A stretch of DNA of 64,000 nt from Micromonospora sp. FIMYZ51. Lineage in GTDB: Bacteria; Actinomycetota; Actinomycetes; Mycobacteriales; Micromonosporaceae. Shown here piece after piece: positions 16,396 to 24,852 of this stretch; position 1 is the first letter of the stretch, and the number at the start of each line of letters is the position of its first letter. The notes under the pieces are model-generated. The model saw only the letters and a list, made by a program, of their open reading frames with translations. It made no database searches and had not been told where the DNA came from. Location: the NCBI RefSeq assembly GCF_038246755.1, contig NZ_CP134706.1:3162001-3226000 (forward strand), given 5' to 3'. The translations under genes and the position numbers were made by a program.

Positions 16396-17997
16396 TCAGG
16401 CGGATCCGGGGCGGTTCAGGCGGCGGTACACCGGAGCCACCCGCCGGTGCAACGCCCGGTAGACGTCGAAGATCTCCTCGTACCTCGCCCGATGGGCCGG
16501 GTTCGGCGCGAAGACCCGGTCGGTGCGCATCAACGCCGGGATGTCGGCGAAGCTGAGCAGCCCGGTGCCGACCGCGCCGATCCAGCCCGCGCCGCGCGCG
16601 TTGACGGCGAGCGGTTGGGCGTCGCGCCGAATCTCGACGCCGAGCACGTCGGCGAAGATCTGGCACCAGGAGTCCGACAGCGCGCCGCCGCCGGTGATCG
16701 CCAACGAGGTGACCGGCGTACCGAGGAACCGGTCCACCGCGTGGGCCAGCCAGCGGGTGTTGAACGCCACCCCCTCGAAGACCGCCCGCAACAGATCCGA
16801 GCGGTTGGTGTCGAGGGAGATGTTGAAGAAGCCGGCGCGCAGGTTCGCGTCGTCCACCGGGGCGCGCTCGCCGTACAGCCAGGGGGTGTAGAGCACGCCG
16901 TTGGCACCCGGCGGCACGGTCGGGATGATCATGTCGAAGGCGTCGAAGATCGTTCCCTCGTCGCGGCTGAGCCGGCCGGCGGCGAGCAGCGGGTCGTCGT
17001 ACTCGACGATCTTGTCGCGGAGCCAGGTGAGGTTGGCACCGGCGGTGGCCTGGAGGGCGGTCATCAGATAGCGGTCGCCGATGGCACAGGGCACCGAGGC
17101 GATGCCGGCGGCGATGTCGGTCTTCTTCCGCGGCACGTGGGCCGCGATCCACGACGAGGTGCCGACATACAGGTGCGGGTCGTTGTCGCCGGTGGTGCCG
17201 GCACCGATCGCCGCGGCGGTGTTGTCGATCGCCCCGGCGACCACCCGGACCGACGCCGGCAGCCCCAGGTGCGCGGCGGCGGCCGGGGTCAGCGTGCCGA
17301 TCACCTCGGTACAGGCGACGATCGGCGGCAGCTTGTCCGCGTCGACGCCGCAGTCGGCGACCAGGGCGGGGGAGTAGCGGATGTGGCCGGGCCGTCGGTT
17401 GTCGGTCACCCACGAGGTGAGGATCGAGTCGACGGTGGCCACCGTCCGCCCGGTCAGCTTCAGGTTGATCCAGTCGAGCACGTTGAGGAAGGTCGCGGTC
17501 CGCGCGTACACCTGTGGCATGGTGTCCCGGACGAAGAGCATGTGGGCGGCGGGGTCCTTGCCGGTCGGCGACGGCATCCCCCCGGTCAGCCGCAGCCAAC
17601 GCGCGATCCGGCGCACCGACATCCCCTGGTACGCCGGGAAGCCGCCGAACTGCCGCCGCAGGTGCGGCGCGCCACGCATGTCGAGCCAGCTGATGCACGC
17701 CGTCAGCGGCTCCCCGGCGGCGTCCACCGCGATGGTCCCCTCGCCCTGGGTCGAGGCGCAGATCGTGCCGACCGCCCGCAACTGCTCCGGGTGGGCCCGG
17801 CCCAGCTCGGCGGTGACCTCGCCGAGCGCCGTCCACCAGGCGAGCGGGTCCTGTTCGGCGCCGCCGCCGGGCAGTACCCGCAGCGGGACCGGCCGCTCGG
17901 CCCAGCCGGTGACCGTGCCGTCGGCGGCGACCAGGGCGGCCTTCAGCCCCGAGGTGCCCAGATCGATCGCGAGAATCTGCGGCGAGCCGGCGGCCAC
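16396..17997 (-). CDS. FGGY family carbohydrate kinase
   Basis: A 533-residue sugar kinase of the FGGY family (xylulokinase-like length). The N-terminal ATPase fold starts with ILAIDLGTSGLKAALV; further marks are GGGAEQDPLAWW, TAISW-like TACISWLDMRG, the second-domain phosphate motif AGAIDNTAAAIGAGT and the FGGY signature region with GVLYTPWLYGERAP and ITGGGALSDSWCQ. It transfers phosphate from ATP to a sugar or polyol hydroxyl; the substrate is unknown. GTG 17997 starts 5 nt after the stop of the aldolase-aminotransferase gene, so the two are translated from one message. The kinase presumably supplies the phosphorylated substrate that the aldolase domain cleaves, which is inferred from context only. 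Confidence 0.9.
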   Translation of the reverse strand: MAAGSPQILAIDLGTSGLKAALVAADGTVTGWAERPVPLRVLPGGGAEQDPLAWWTALGEVTAELGRAHPEQLRAVGTICASTQGEGTIAVDAAGEPLTACISWLDMRGAPHLRRQFGGFPAYQGMSVRRIARWLRLTGGMPSPTGKDPAAHMLFVRDTMPQVYARTATFLNVLDWINLKLTGRTVATVDSILTSWVTDNRRPGHIRYSPALVADCGVDADKLPPIVACTEVIGTLTPAAAAHLGLPASVRVVAGAIDNTAAAIGAGTTGDNDPHLYVGTSSWIAAHVPRKKTDIAAGIASVPCAIGDRYLMTALQATAGANLTWLRDKIVEYDDPLLAAGRLSRDEGTIFDAFDMIIPTVPPGANGVLYTPWLYGERAPVDDANLRAGFFNISLDTNRSDLLRAVFEGVAFNTRWLAHAVDRFLGTPVTSLAITGGGALSDSWCQIFADVLGVEIRRDAQPLAVNARGAGWIGAVGTGLLSFADIPALMRTDRVFAPNPAHRARYEEIFDVYRALHRRVAPVYRRLNRPGSA

Positions 17998-18002
17998 CTG
18001 GC

Positions 18003-20252
18003 TCAGACCCCTTCGACAAGCGCGAAGACCTGGTCGAACCGGGCGAGCGCGTCGTCGATGACCTCGTCGGTGTCGGCCATCGACGTGTACATCCGGGACC
18101 CGGCCAGGGTGATGATGCCGTGCGCGGTGTACGCGGCACCCATCTGCTCCATCAGCCGCTTGCGGGCCTTGTTCTCCTTGAGCAGCTTCACCGGGTTGCG
18201 CATGTCCAGCAACATCACGCCGCTGCACTCCAGGTGCACGATGGAGCCCTGGTTGTACGCGACGTACGGCAGCCCGTAGGAGTCGATCAGCCGTTGCAGG
18301 CCCCGGGTCAGCCGGTCACCGGCCCGGCCGGCGATCACCGGCGCTCCGGTGCGGGCCATCTCCTCGATCGCGAAGTAGCCGGCCGCACAGGACAGCGGGT
18401 TGGCCGACAGCGTGCCGCCGACCTGAATGTGCGCCCCGCTCTTGCCGTCCAGCCCGGAACCGAAGACCGCCATCACGTCGGCCCGCCCGCCGACCCCACC
18501 GGCCATCGGGTAGCCGCCGGAGACCGTCTTGCCGAGCACGGTCAGGTCGGGAGTGACCCCGAAGTAGCCGGCCGCGCCGCCGAGCCCGAGCCGGAAACCG
18601 GTGACCACCTCGTCGAAGATCAACAGCGCGCCGAACTCGTCGCACAACTCGCGGACCCGGGCGTTGAAGTCGCGCGGCGCCGGCCGGGTGCCGGACTCGG
18701 GGCCGACCGGCTCGACCACCACCGCCGCCGTGCCGCCGCGCAGCCGGTTCTCGATCAGCTTGCGCTTGAGCTGCCCGAGATCGTGCGGGAAGGACTCCCG
18801 GGTGCGGGCGGTGGCACCGAACGGGATGCCCTTGGCGTTCATCCGGTACGTGCCGGGCACCCGCAGCCCGTAGACCATGGTGTCGGACCAGCCGTGGTAC
18901 GCCCCACCGACCTTGATCACCATCTTCTTGCCGGTGAAGGCACGCGCGCCGCGTACCGCCGCCATCACCGCCTCGGTGCCGGAACCGAGCGAGCGGTACA
19001 TCTGCACGTGCGGCATGAACCGGTGGATGATCTCGGCGAGCTTGAGTTCGTACTCGTGGAACAGGCCGGTCACCGGGCCGCAGTCGCGGACCACCTCGGC
19101 CACCCGCTCGTTGACCGGGCCGTAGTTGCTGCCCAGGATGGTCGGGCCGCCGGCCTGGAGGAAGTCGATGTAGGTGTTGCCGTCCCGGTCGACCAGGTAC
19201 GCCCCCTCGGCCTTGTCGATGGCGAGCGGGAACGGGTAGTTGAAGGCCAGGTTGTGCTGCACGCCGCCGGGGATGCGTTGCTTGGCCCGGTCGGTGATCT
19301 CCTTGCTGGCCCGGCACTTGGTGTCGAAGTAGTTCAGCACGTCCAGCAGCGCGTCGTGGCGCAGCCCGCGTACCGGCTGGGCGGTGAGCGCCTTCAGCCG
19401 GCGCATCACGTCATCGACGTCGGGATACTCGCTTATCGCATACCCGAGCCGGGCCGACTCCGTGCCCGGCTGCTCGTCGGTTCCGGCGTTGCTCGTGGTC
19501 ACCTGGGCGGCCGTCGCGTCGGCGCTCGGCAGTTCCTCGTCGGCCGGCACCCGCACCGGCTCGACCGCCTCGGTGAGCTGCGCGGCGATCCGCTTCTCGT
19601 CGGCGCGCAGCTTGCCGAAGGCGATCTCCCGGATCGCGGTCGGGATGGTGTAGACCTTCCCCGCCTCGCTTGTCAACGCCAGCAGGTACGCGATGGAGAC
19701 CTTCTCCAGCAGCGCCATGTTGAACACCGCCCGGTCCGGGTCGGTGCCCACCGCCACCACGCCGTGGTTGGCGATGATGAAGGCGTTGTCCCCGCTGGCC
19801 ACCTTCTTCTGCACGTTGCGGGCGAGAAACGAGGTGCCCGACGGCGCGTAGTCGATGATGGCCACCTCTCGGCCGAGGAACCGCACCTGTTCGTCGGTGA
19901 GCGCCGGGATCGGTTTACGCAGGAAGGCAAGCGCCGAGGCGTACGGCTGGTGGGTGTGCACGATCGCGTTGACGTCCGGGCGTTCCCGGTAGATGTTGGC
20001 GTGCATCCCGCACTCGATCGACGGCGCCAGCCCGGCACCGGAGTCGTCGGGCACGTGCTTGCCGTCGAAGTCGACAAGGCAGATGTCCGCCACCCGCATC
20101 CGGTCGTAGTCGTAGTTGCTCGGGGTCACCGCGTACAACCGGTGCCCGGGTACGCGGACCGAGACGTTGCCCTCGGTCGCCTTCAGATAGCCCCGGGCGA
20201 GCATCGTCCGGCACATGTCCACCACGTGCTGGCGGGACGTTAGGTGCTGCAC
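18003..20252 (-). CDS. Class II aldolase / class III aminotransferase fusion
   Basis: A 749-residue two-enzyme protein. Residues 1-235 are a class II aldolase (fuculose-phosphate aldolase type) with EGNVSVR, the Zn-binding HTHQP pair, catalytic Glu in APSIECGMH and a third His in ANHGVVAVG. A linker of about 90 residues, rich in Glu, Ala and Thr, leads to a class III PLP aminotransferase like glutamate-1-semialdehyde aminomutase (residues 330-749), with the PLP Asp in LIFDEVVTGFR and the Schiff-base Lys in VLGKTVSGGYPMAGG. Both halves look active. The start is GTG 20252 after GAGGAG; ATG 20303 is possible. An FGGY kinase follows and a PucR regulator is divergent. A cleaved aldehyde could pass directly to transamination. 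Confidence 0.88.
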   Translation of the reverse strand: MQHLTSRQHVVDMCRTMLARGYLKATEGNVSVRVPGHRLYAVTPSNYDYDRMRVADICLVDFDGKHVPDDSGAGLAPSIECGMHANIYRERPDVNAIVHTHQPYASALAFLRKPIPALTDEQVRFLGREVAIIDYAPSGTSFLARNVQKKVASGDNAFIIANHGVVAVGTDPDRAVFNMALLEKVSIAYLLALTSEAGKVYTIPTAIREIAFGKLRADEKRIAAQLTEAVEPVRVPADEELPSADATAAQVTTSNAGTDEQPGTESARLGYAISEYPDVDDVMRRLKALTAQPVRGLRHDALLDVLNYFDTKCRASKEITDRAKQRIPGGVQHNLAFNYPFPLAIDKAEGAYLVDRDGNTYIDFLQAGGPTILGSNYGPVNERVAEVVRDCGPVTGLFHEYELKLAEIIHRFMPHVQMYRSLGSGTEAVMAAVRGARAFTGKKMVIKVGGAYHGWSDTMVYGLRVPGTYRMNAKGIPFGATARTRESFPHDLGQLKRKLIENRLRGGTAAVVVEPVGPESGTRPAPRDFNARVRELCDEFGALLIFDEVVTGFRLGLGGAAGYFGVTPDLTVLGKTVSGGYPMAGGVGGRADVMAVFGSGLDGKSGAHIQVGGTLSANPLSCAAGYFAIEEMARTGAPVIAGRAGDRLTRGLQRLIDSYGLPYVAYNQGSIVHLECSGVMLLDMRNPVKLLKENKARKRLMEQMGAAYTAHGIITLAGSRMYTSMADTDEVIDDALARFDQVFALVEGV

Positions 20253-20361
20253 GGCGCACTCCTCGGTCGGATCGTCGGTGCCCGGGTGCGGGCGGGTGTC
20301 CATGGTCACCCGGCCGGGCCTGTCGAAACACCGTCCCGCCAGCAGCGATAATCCGGGGCTT

Positions 20362-20389
20362 TTTTGTCCTGCCGTGACAAAATCGCGGC
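20362..20389 (+). promoter_or_regulatory. Leaderless PucR promoter with inverted repeat
   Basis: TTTTGTC (20362-20368) and GACAAAA (20376-20382) are perfect 7-bp arms around 7 nt. CAAAAT (20378-20383) can act as a -10, ending 6 nt before GTG 20390 with no Shine-Dalgarno sequence. The repeat lies between the divergent PucR gene and the aldolase-aminotransferase operon and is a likely PucR site. Confidence 0.55.
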
Positions 20390-21577
20390 GTGACCACGCC
20401 CGGGTCCGTACCTGCATGGCGGCGCCTCCCCGCCGACCTGGCCACCGCCATGCGCCCGCACCTGCCGGTGACGGTGGCCGCCGTGGCGGTCGCGGTCACC
20501 GAGGCCACGCCGGTCTTCGCCGGCATCGACGACGACAAGTTCGGCCGCGACGTGCGGCACGCCGTCCAGGTCGCGCTCGACCGCTTCCTCGACCTGGTCG
20601 GCACCGACGAGCCGGCACTGCCGGCACCCTTCCGGGAGGTGTTCGTCGCGCTCGGCGCCGCCGAGGCCCGCGAGGAGCGTGGACCGGAGGCGCTGCTCGC
20701 CGCGCTGCGGATGGCGGCGCGGCAGCTGCTGCGTACGGCATCGCAGTCGCTGGCCCGGCTCCGTCCGGTCGGGACCGAGGAGCTGATCGACCTCTCCGAC
20801 GCGGTCACCGCGTACGTCGACGAGCTGGCCGCGGCGAGCACCGACGGGTACGCGCTCCAACTGCGTGAGCAGGCCGGCGAGGGCGACCGCCGTCGCCAAC
20901 TCGCCGAGCTGCTGCTGCGCGGCGACGGCATGCCCAGCGCGGTCGGCGCGGCGGCGGCCCGGATCGGCTGGCCCGACCTCGACGCCGTGGTGCCCGTACT
21001 GCTGCCGCTCGACCAGGCCCGCGACGTGCGGTTCCGGTACGGCCCGGACGGCGTCGTGGTCGAGCGCGGCCGGGATGCGGTGCTGCTGCTGCGGTCCGGA
21101 CCCCGGGCCACCCGGGCCGCGCTGACCGAGGCGCTGGCCGGGCGGTGGGCCGTGGTGGGCCCGGGACTGGCCTGGCCCCAGGTGCCGGCGGCGGTCCGGC
21201 TCGCCGAACTGGCCACCGGGCTGGCCGGGCCGGACCCGGGTCCGCTCTTCGCCGACGACCACCTGATCGCGCTGGCCCTGCGCGGTGAGACGGGCGCCCT
21301 GGCGGTGCTCACCGCCCGCCGCCTGGCGCCGTTGGCCGACCTGCGTGCGGCCCAGCGGGAGAACCTGTTGGCGACGCTGCACAGCTGGCTGCGGCACTGG
21401 GGCTCGCGGGCCGAGGTGTCCACCGAGCTGTTCGTGCACCCGCAGACGGTCAGTTACCGGCTCAAGCGGCTGCGCGACCTGTACGGTGCCGACCTGGACG
21501 ACCCGACCGCCCGCTTCGAGCTGCTTGTGGTGTTGGCCAGCCGACTCGGCACCCCCACCCCGACGCTGCGCACCTGA
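20390..21577 (+). CDS. PucR family transcriptional regulator
   Basis: A 395-residue regulator with the C-terminal PucR helix-turn-helix: LLATLHSWLRHWGSRAEV, then STELFVHPQTVSYRLKRL and a final helix DPTARFELLVVL. The N-terminal 300 residues are mostly helical with a GGDEF-like middle region, as in CdaR/PucR proteins that sense metabolites. GTG 20390 is chosen on the leaderless spacing from CAAAAT. It is divergent from the aldolase-aminotransferase and kinase operon, with an inverted repeat in between, so it most probably activates or represses that operon in response to its substrate. PucR relatives control purine, gamma-aminobutyrate or glycolate-type catabolism; the inducer here is unknown. 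Confidence 0.88.
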   Translation: MTTPGSVPAWRRLPADLATAMRPHLPVTVAAVAVAVTEATPVFAGIDDDKFGRDVRHAVQVALDRFLDLVGTDEPALPAPFREVFVALGAAEAREERGPEALLAALRMAARQLLRTASQSLARLRPVGTEELIDLSDAVTAYVDELAAASTDGYALQLREQAGEGDRRRQLAELLLRGDGMPSAVGAAAARIGWPDLDAVVPVLLPLDQARDVRFRYGPDGVVVERGRDAVLLLRSGPRATRAALTEALAGRWAVVGPGLAWPQVPAAVRLAELATGLAGPDPGPLFADDHLIALALRGETGALAVLTARRLAPLADLRAAQRENLLATLHSWLRHWGSRAEVSTELFVHPQTVSYRLKRLRDLYGADLDDPTARFELLVVLASRLGTPTPTLRT

Positions 21578-21700
21578 ACTGCCCAGGCGACGGTGACCCG
21601 GCCTCCTCCGGTTTTGCTGCTGCGGGCGGCGCGGTCGGGCTGTTAGCCTGGCCGATGCCAGGTGGCGGTAACGGCCGGCACTGTGGACGAGGAGCGCGAC

Positions 21701-21733
21701 GTGCTGTCAGGAGACGACGACATCTCGGGGTGA
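21701..21733 (+). CDS. Leader peptide upstream of ABC-F gene
   Basis: A 10-codon reading frame, GTG to TGA, encoding MLSGDDDISG. GAGGAG (21689-21694) stands 6 nt before the GTG, a better ribosome site than that of the ABC-F gene itself. Its stop codon lies in the loop of a small hairpin (21726-21742, arms CGGGG and CCCCG) and a terminator-like hairpin follows 60 nt later. Ribosome stalling here by an antibiotic would be expected to change folding of the leader, as in known ABC-F and erm attenuators. Translation is inferred. Confidence 0.6.
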   Translation: MLSGDDDISG

Positions 21734-21791
21734 GCAGCCCCGCAGCTGGCCCCTGGGCGGGCGGCTGTCCAGTCGTAGCCCTGTTTCCTGA

Positions 21792-21820
21792 CCGGGGCGC
21801 AGTCGCGTCCCGGCTTCTTT
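21792..21820 (+). terminator. Putative attenuator hairpin before ABC-F gene
   Basis: CCGGGGCG (21792-21799) pairs with CGTCCCGG (21806-21813) with one G-T wobble, and is followed by CTTCTTT. It lies 18 nt before the ABC-F ATG. Position and the pyrimidine run suggest an intrinsic attenuator controlled by the leader peptide upstream. Confidence 0.55.
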
Positions 21821-21837
21821 CCCGAGGTCTGCCTGCC

Positions 21838-23475
21838 ATGTTCGACGCATGCGTCGTCTGCACCAACCTGTCCTTTTCCTGGCCCGATGACACTTCGGTG
21901 TTCCGGGATCTGTCCTTCACCGTGCCGCCCGGCCGGACCGGCCTGGTCGCGCCGAACGGGGCCGGCAAGTCCACCCTGCTGCGGCTGATCGCCGGTGACC
22001 TCACCCCCACCGGCGGCGGCGTGACGGTCGAGGGCCTGCTCGGCTACCTGCCGCAGAACCTGCCGCTGACCGGGGAGCTGACCGTGGCCGAGGTGCTGGG
22101 TGTCGCCCCGGCGCTGGAAGCGCTGCGGGCCATCGAGTCCGGCGACGCCAGCGAGGAGAACTTCGCCACGGTCGGCGACGACTGGGATGTCGAGGAGCGC
22201 AGCCGCGCCGAACTGGACCGGCTCGGGCTGGGCGAGGTCACCCTGGACCGGCACCTCCAGACCCTCAGCGGCGGGCAGATCGTCTCGCTCGGCCTGGCCG
22301 CGCAACTGCTGCGCCGCCCGGACGTGCTGCTGCTCGACGAGCCGACGAACAACCTCGACATCGACGCCCGGCACCGGCTGTACGACGTCCTCGAACACTG
22401 GTCCGGGTGCCTGCTGCTGGTCAGCCACGACCGGGTGCTGCTGGACCGGATGGACCGGATCGCCGAACTCGACGGCGGGCAGCTGCGCCTGTACGGCGGC
22501 AACTTCACCGCCTACGAGCAGGCGGTGAGCGCGGCCCGGGAGGCGGCCGAGCGCAACGTCCGTAGTGCCGAGCAGGAGGTCAAGCGGGAGAAACGGGAGA
22601 TGCAGCAGGCCCGCGAGCGGGCCGACCGCCGGGCCGGCAATGCCGCCCGCAACCTCGGCAACGCCGGCCTGGCCCGGATTGTGGCCGGCGGGCTCAAGCG
22701 CAGCGCTCAGGAGTCGGCCGGGCGGGCCCGACAGGCCCACGCCAGCCGGGTCAGCGAGGCCCAGGGTCGGCTCGACGAGGCCAGCCGGGCGCTCCGGGAG
22801 GACCAGACGCTGACGCTGGACCTGCCGGAGACCGACGTGCCGGCCGGCCGGACCCTGGTCGAGGCCGAGCGGACGCAGGTGTGGCACGACGCCCGGCCGT
22901 TGTTCGCGGGCGACGGTGTCGACCTGACCATCCGGGGTCCGGAGCGGATCGCGTTGACCGGACCCAACGGTGCCGGCAAGTCGACGCTGCTGCGCCTGCT
23001 CTGCGGTGAGCTGGCACCGGAGGGCGGTCAGGTACGCCGGGCCGACGGCCGGGTGGCGTACCTGTCCCAGCGGCTGGACCTGCTCGACGCCGAGCGTACG
23101 GTCGCCGAGAACCTTGCCGCGTACGCGCCGGACCGCCCGCCGGCCGAGCGGATGAACCTGCTGGCCCGGTTCCTGTTCCGGGGCGACCGTGCCCACCTGC
23201 CGGTCGGTGTGCTCTCCGGCGGCGAACGCCTGCGGGCCACCCTGGCCTGTGTCCTCTACGCCCAGCCGGCGCCGCACCTGCTACTGCTCGACGAGCCCAC
23301 CAACAACCTCGACCTGGTCAGCGTGGGCCAGTTGGAGAACGCGCTGGACGCCTATCGAGGGGCGTTCGTGGTGGTCAGTCACGACGAGCGGTTCCTGCGC
23401 GACATCGGCGTGCGGCGGTGGCTGCGCCTGGACGGTGCCGGGCTGCGCGAGATCGCGGCGCCCGAGGCGGGGTGA
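21838..23475 (+). CDS. ABC-F family ribosome-associated ATPase
   Basis: A 545-residue duplicated ATPase without membrane segments. Domain 1 has GLVAPNGAGKST, LSGGQ and VLLLDEPTNNLD; domain 2 has GPNGAGKST, LSGGER and LLLLDEPTNNLD. Between them (about residues 225-330) is the charged helical linker of ABC-F proteins (KREKREMQQARERADRRAG), the part that reaches into the ribosomal exit site to free stalled or drug-bound ribosomes. It is probably an antibiotic-protection or translation-rescue factor. ATG 21838 is favoured; an in-frame GTG at 21730 would translate the leader hairpins. The upstream leader peptide and terminator suggest drug-induced expression. It ends 2 nt from the converging GNAT gene. 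Confidence 0.9.
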   Translation: MFDACVVCTNLSFSWPDDTSVFRDLSFTVPPGRTGLVAPNGAGKSTLLRLIAGDLTPTGGGVTVEGLLGYLPQNLPLTGELTVAEVLGVAPALEALRAIESGDASEENFATVGDDWDVEERSRAELDRLGLGEVTLDRHLQTLSGGQIVSLGLAAQLLRRPDVLLLDEPTNNLDIDARHRLYDVLEHWSGCLLLVSHDRVLLDRMDRIAELDGGQLRLYGGNFTAYEQAVSAAREAAERNVRSAEQEVKREKREMQQARERADRRAGNAARNLGNAGLARIVAGGLKRSAQESAGRARQAHASRVSEAQGRLDEASRALREDQTLTLDLPETDVPAGRTLVEAERTQVWHDARPLFAGDGVDLTIRGPERIALTGPNGAGKSTLLRLLCGELAPEGGQVRRADGRVAYLSQRLDLLDAERTVAENLAAYAPDRPPAERMNLLARFLFRGDRAHLPVGVLSGGERLRATLACVLYAQPAPHLLLLDEPTNNLDLVSVGQLENALDAYRGAFVVVSHDERFLRDIGVRRWLRLDGAGLREIAAPEAG

Positions 23476-23477
23476 AC

Positions 23478-23984
23478 TCACCGCGCCACCTGCCCGCCGG
23501 GCGGTAGCGCATAGCGCCGCAGGGTGACCGGGCTGCCGTCCGGAGCGGTCCAGTCGGCCGTCTCGGTGGCGGTGTGTTGCCAGCCGTCGCGCTCGTACAG
23601 CGCGACGGCCGGCGACCGGCGGTCGTCGACGACCTCCAGGATCAGCTCGATCCGGTGCTCGGTCGCCCACCGCCGCGCCTGTGCGAGCAGGGCGATGCCG
23701 ACCCGGTGCCGGCGGAAGGCGGGCGCGACGAAGAGCCGGGACACCTCCGCGCGCTCCTGGTCGTCGCCGGTGGCCGGGACCTGATGCAGGGCGAGATGCC
23801 CGACCAGCCCGGCGTCGTCGGCCTCGGCGACCCACGCGTGCCGCAGCCCCGGCGGTGACAACCAGCGGTACGGCTCGACCGGCCAGTTGAGCGGGTAGCT
23901 GTCCGAGCGGTGCACCTCGGCGAGCATCTCGACACATGCCGGCAGGTCGCTGCCGTCGCGGTCGCGTACCGTCAGTTGCTCCAT
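23478..23984 (-). CDS. GNAT family N-acetyltransferase
   Basis: A 168-residue GNAT enzyme. The acetyl-CoA binding motif is in the middle (VSRLFVAPAFRRHRVGIALL, a variant of RxxGxG with RHRVG), then LILEVVDDRRSPAVALYERDGW, the usual motif B. The acceptor is unknown: members acetylate drugs, amino acids or protein ends. It is convergent with the ABC-F gene with only 2 nt between stops. There is no obvious promoter motif, and it does not form an operon with the ABC exporter genes to its right, which end 100 bp away on the same strand; readthrough from them is possible. Confidence 0.85.
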   Translation of the reverse strand: MEQLTVRDRDGSDLPACVEMLAEVHRSDSYPLNWPVEPYRWLSPPGLRHAWVAEADDAGLVGHLALHQVPATGDDQERAEVSRLFVAPAFRRHRVGIALLAQARRWATEHRIELILEVVDDRRSPAVALYERDGWQHTATETADWTAPDGSPVTLRRYALPPGGQVAR

Positions 23985-24084
23985 TGGCCCATTCTCGCGC
24001 CCGATGATCCCGGCGCAGGTGGCGCAGACGGGGTCGGGATGGCGCGGTTGGTGGCAGGCCTACCAGCCCTGTTGCCGGTCGCTC

Positions 24085-24852
24085 TTACTCCCAGCGGAAG
24101 AGCAGACCCGCCACCACGGCGCCCACCACGACCGTGCCGCCGAGAGCGAGCAGGTGGGCGACCTCGACGGCGGTGCCGGCCGAGGCGGCGGAGAGGGCCT
24201 CGACGGCGGCGCCGAAGGGCAGCCAGCCGCCGATCTCGGCGAGCGGCTCGGGCAGCGCGTCCCGGCCGCCGAACATCCCGCCGAGGGCGCCGACGGCGAA
24301 GAAGATGACCAGACCGATGGCGACGGCCGAGTTCGGGGTGGGCGCGACCGCGGCGACGATCATGCCGGTGGCGTACATCGCCGCCATCGTCAGGCCGAGC
24401 ACGCCGAGCGCGGTCGCGGCGTGGGCGGGCGGGTTGGCGCCGAACACGACGAACGCGACGGTGAGCGCCCCCGCGATGCCGATGATCGTCTGGAGCAGAC
24501 CGACGATCGCCTGCGCGGCGAGGACCATGGCCGGTGACGCGGGAGTGACCGCGAGCCGGCGCAGGATGCCGCTGCGCCGGTAGTAGGCGAGGAAACTCGG
24601 CATGTTGATGATGCCGATCATGGCGATGACCATGGTGAGCACGATCGGCAGGACGAACACGTCCAGTGCCGTACGCCCGTTCACGACGACCTGGTCGGTC
24701 GCCGAGGAGGCGCTGGTCAGCAGGATCAGCAGCGGCAGGCCCAACGGGACGATCAGCCCGGCGGTGTCCCGCATGACCATCTTCGCCTCACAGCCGACGA
24801 GGATGAGCAGGGAGCGCAGCCCGGGGCGGTGCGTCGCGACCAGGGTGCTCAT
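24085..24852 (-). CDS. ABC-2 type exporter permease
   Basis: A 255-residue membrane protein of the ABC-2 (DrrB/YhhJ-like) family with six hydrophobic segments: GLIVPLGLPLLILLTSA near the start, a large loop, IVLTMVIAMIGIINMPSFLA and a C-terminal VVGAVVAGLLFRW. The LAYYRRSGILRRLAVTPASP stretch is the typical coupling loop. It forms a heteromer with the ATPase encoded just upstream (4-bp overlap of start and stop). Together they export a drug, lipid or other small amphipathic molecule. A two-component system is divergently encoded next door and is the probable controller. Confidence 0.88.
   Translation of the reverse strand: MSTLVATHRPGLRSLLILVGCEAKMVMRDTAGLIVPLGLPLLILLTSASSATDQVVVNGRTALDVFVLPIVLTMVIAMIGIINMPSFLAYYRRSGILRRLAVTPASPAMVLAAQAIVGLLQTIIGIAGALTVAFVVFGANPPAHAATALGVLGLTMAAMYATGMIVAAVAPTPNSAVAIGLVIFFAVGALGGMFGGRDALPEPLAEIGGWLPFGAAVEALSAASAGTAVEVAHLLALGGTVVVGAVVAGLLFRWE

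Noticed and set aside
18120..20243. A 707-codon open frame on the plus strand opposite the aldolase-aminotransferase gene
   Set aside because: Its composition (runs of Arg, His, Val, Gly) is that of an antisense shadow of GC-rich DNA, it has no domain motif, and the minus-strand protein is clearly real.
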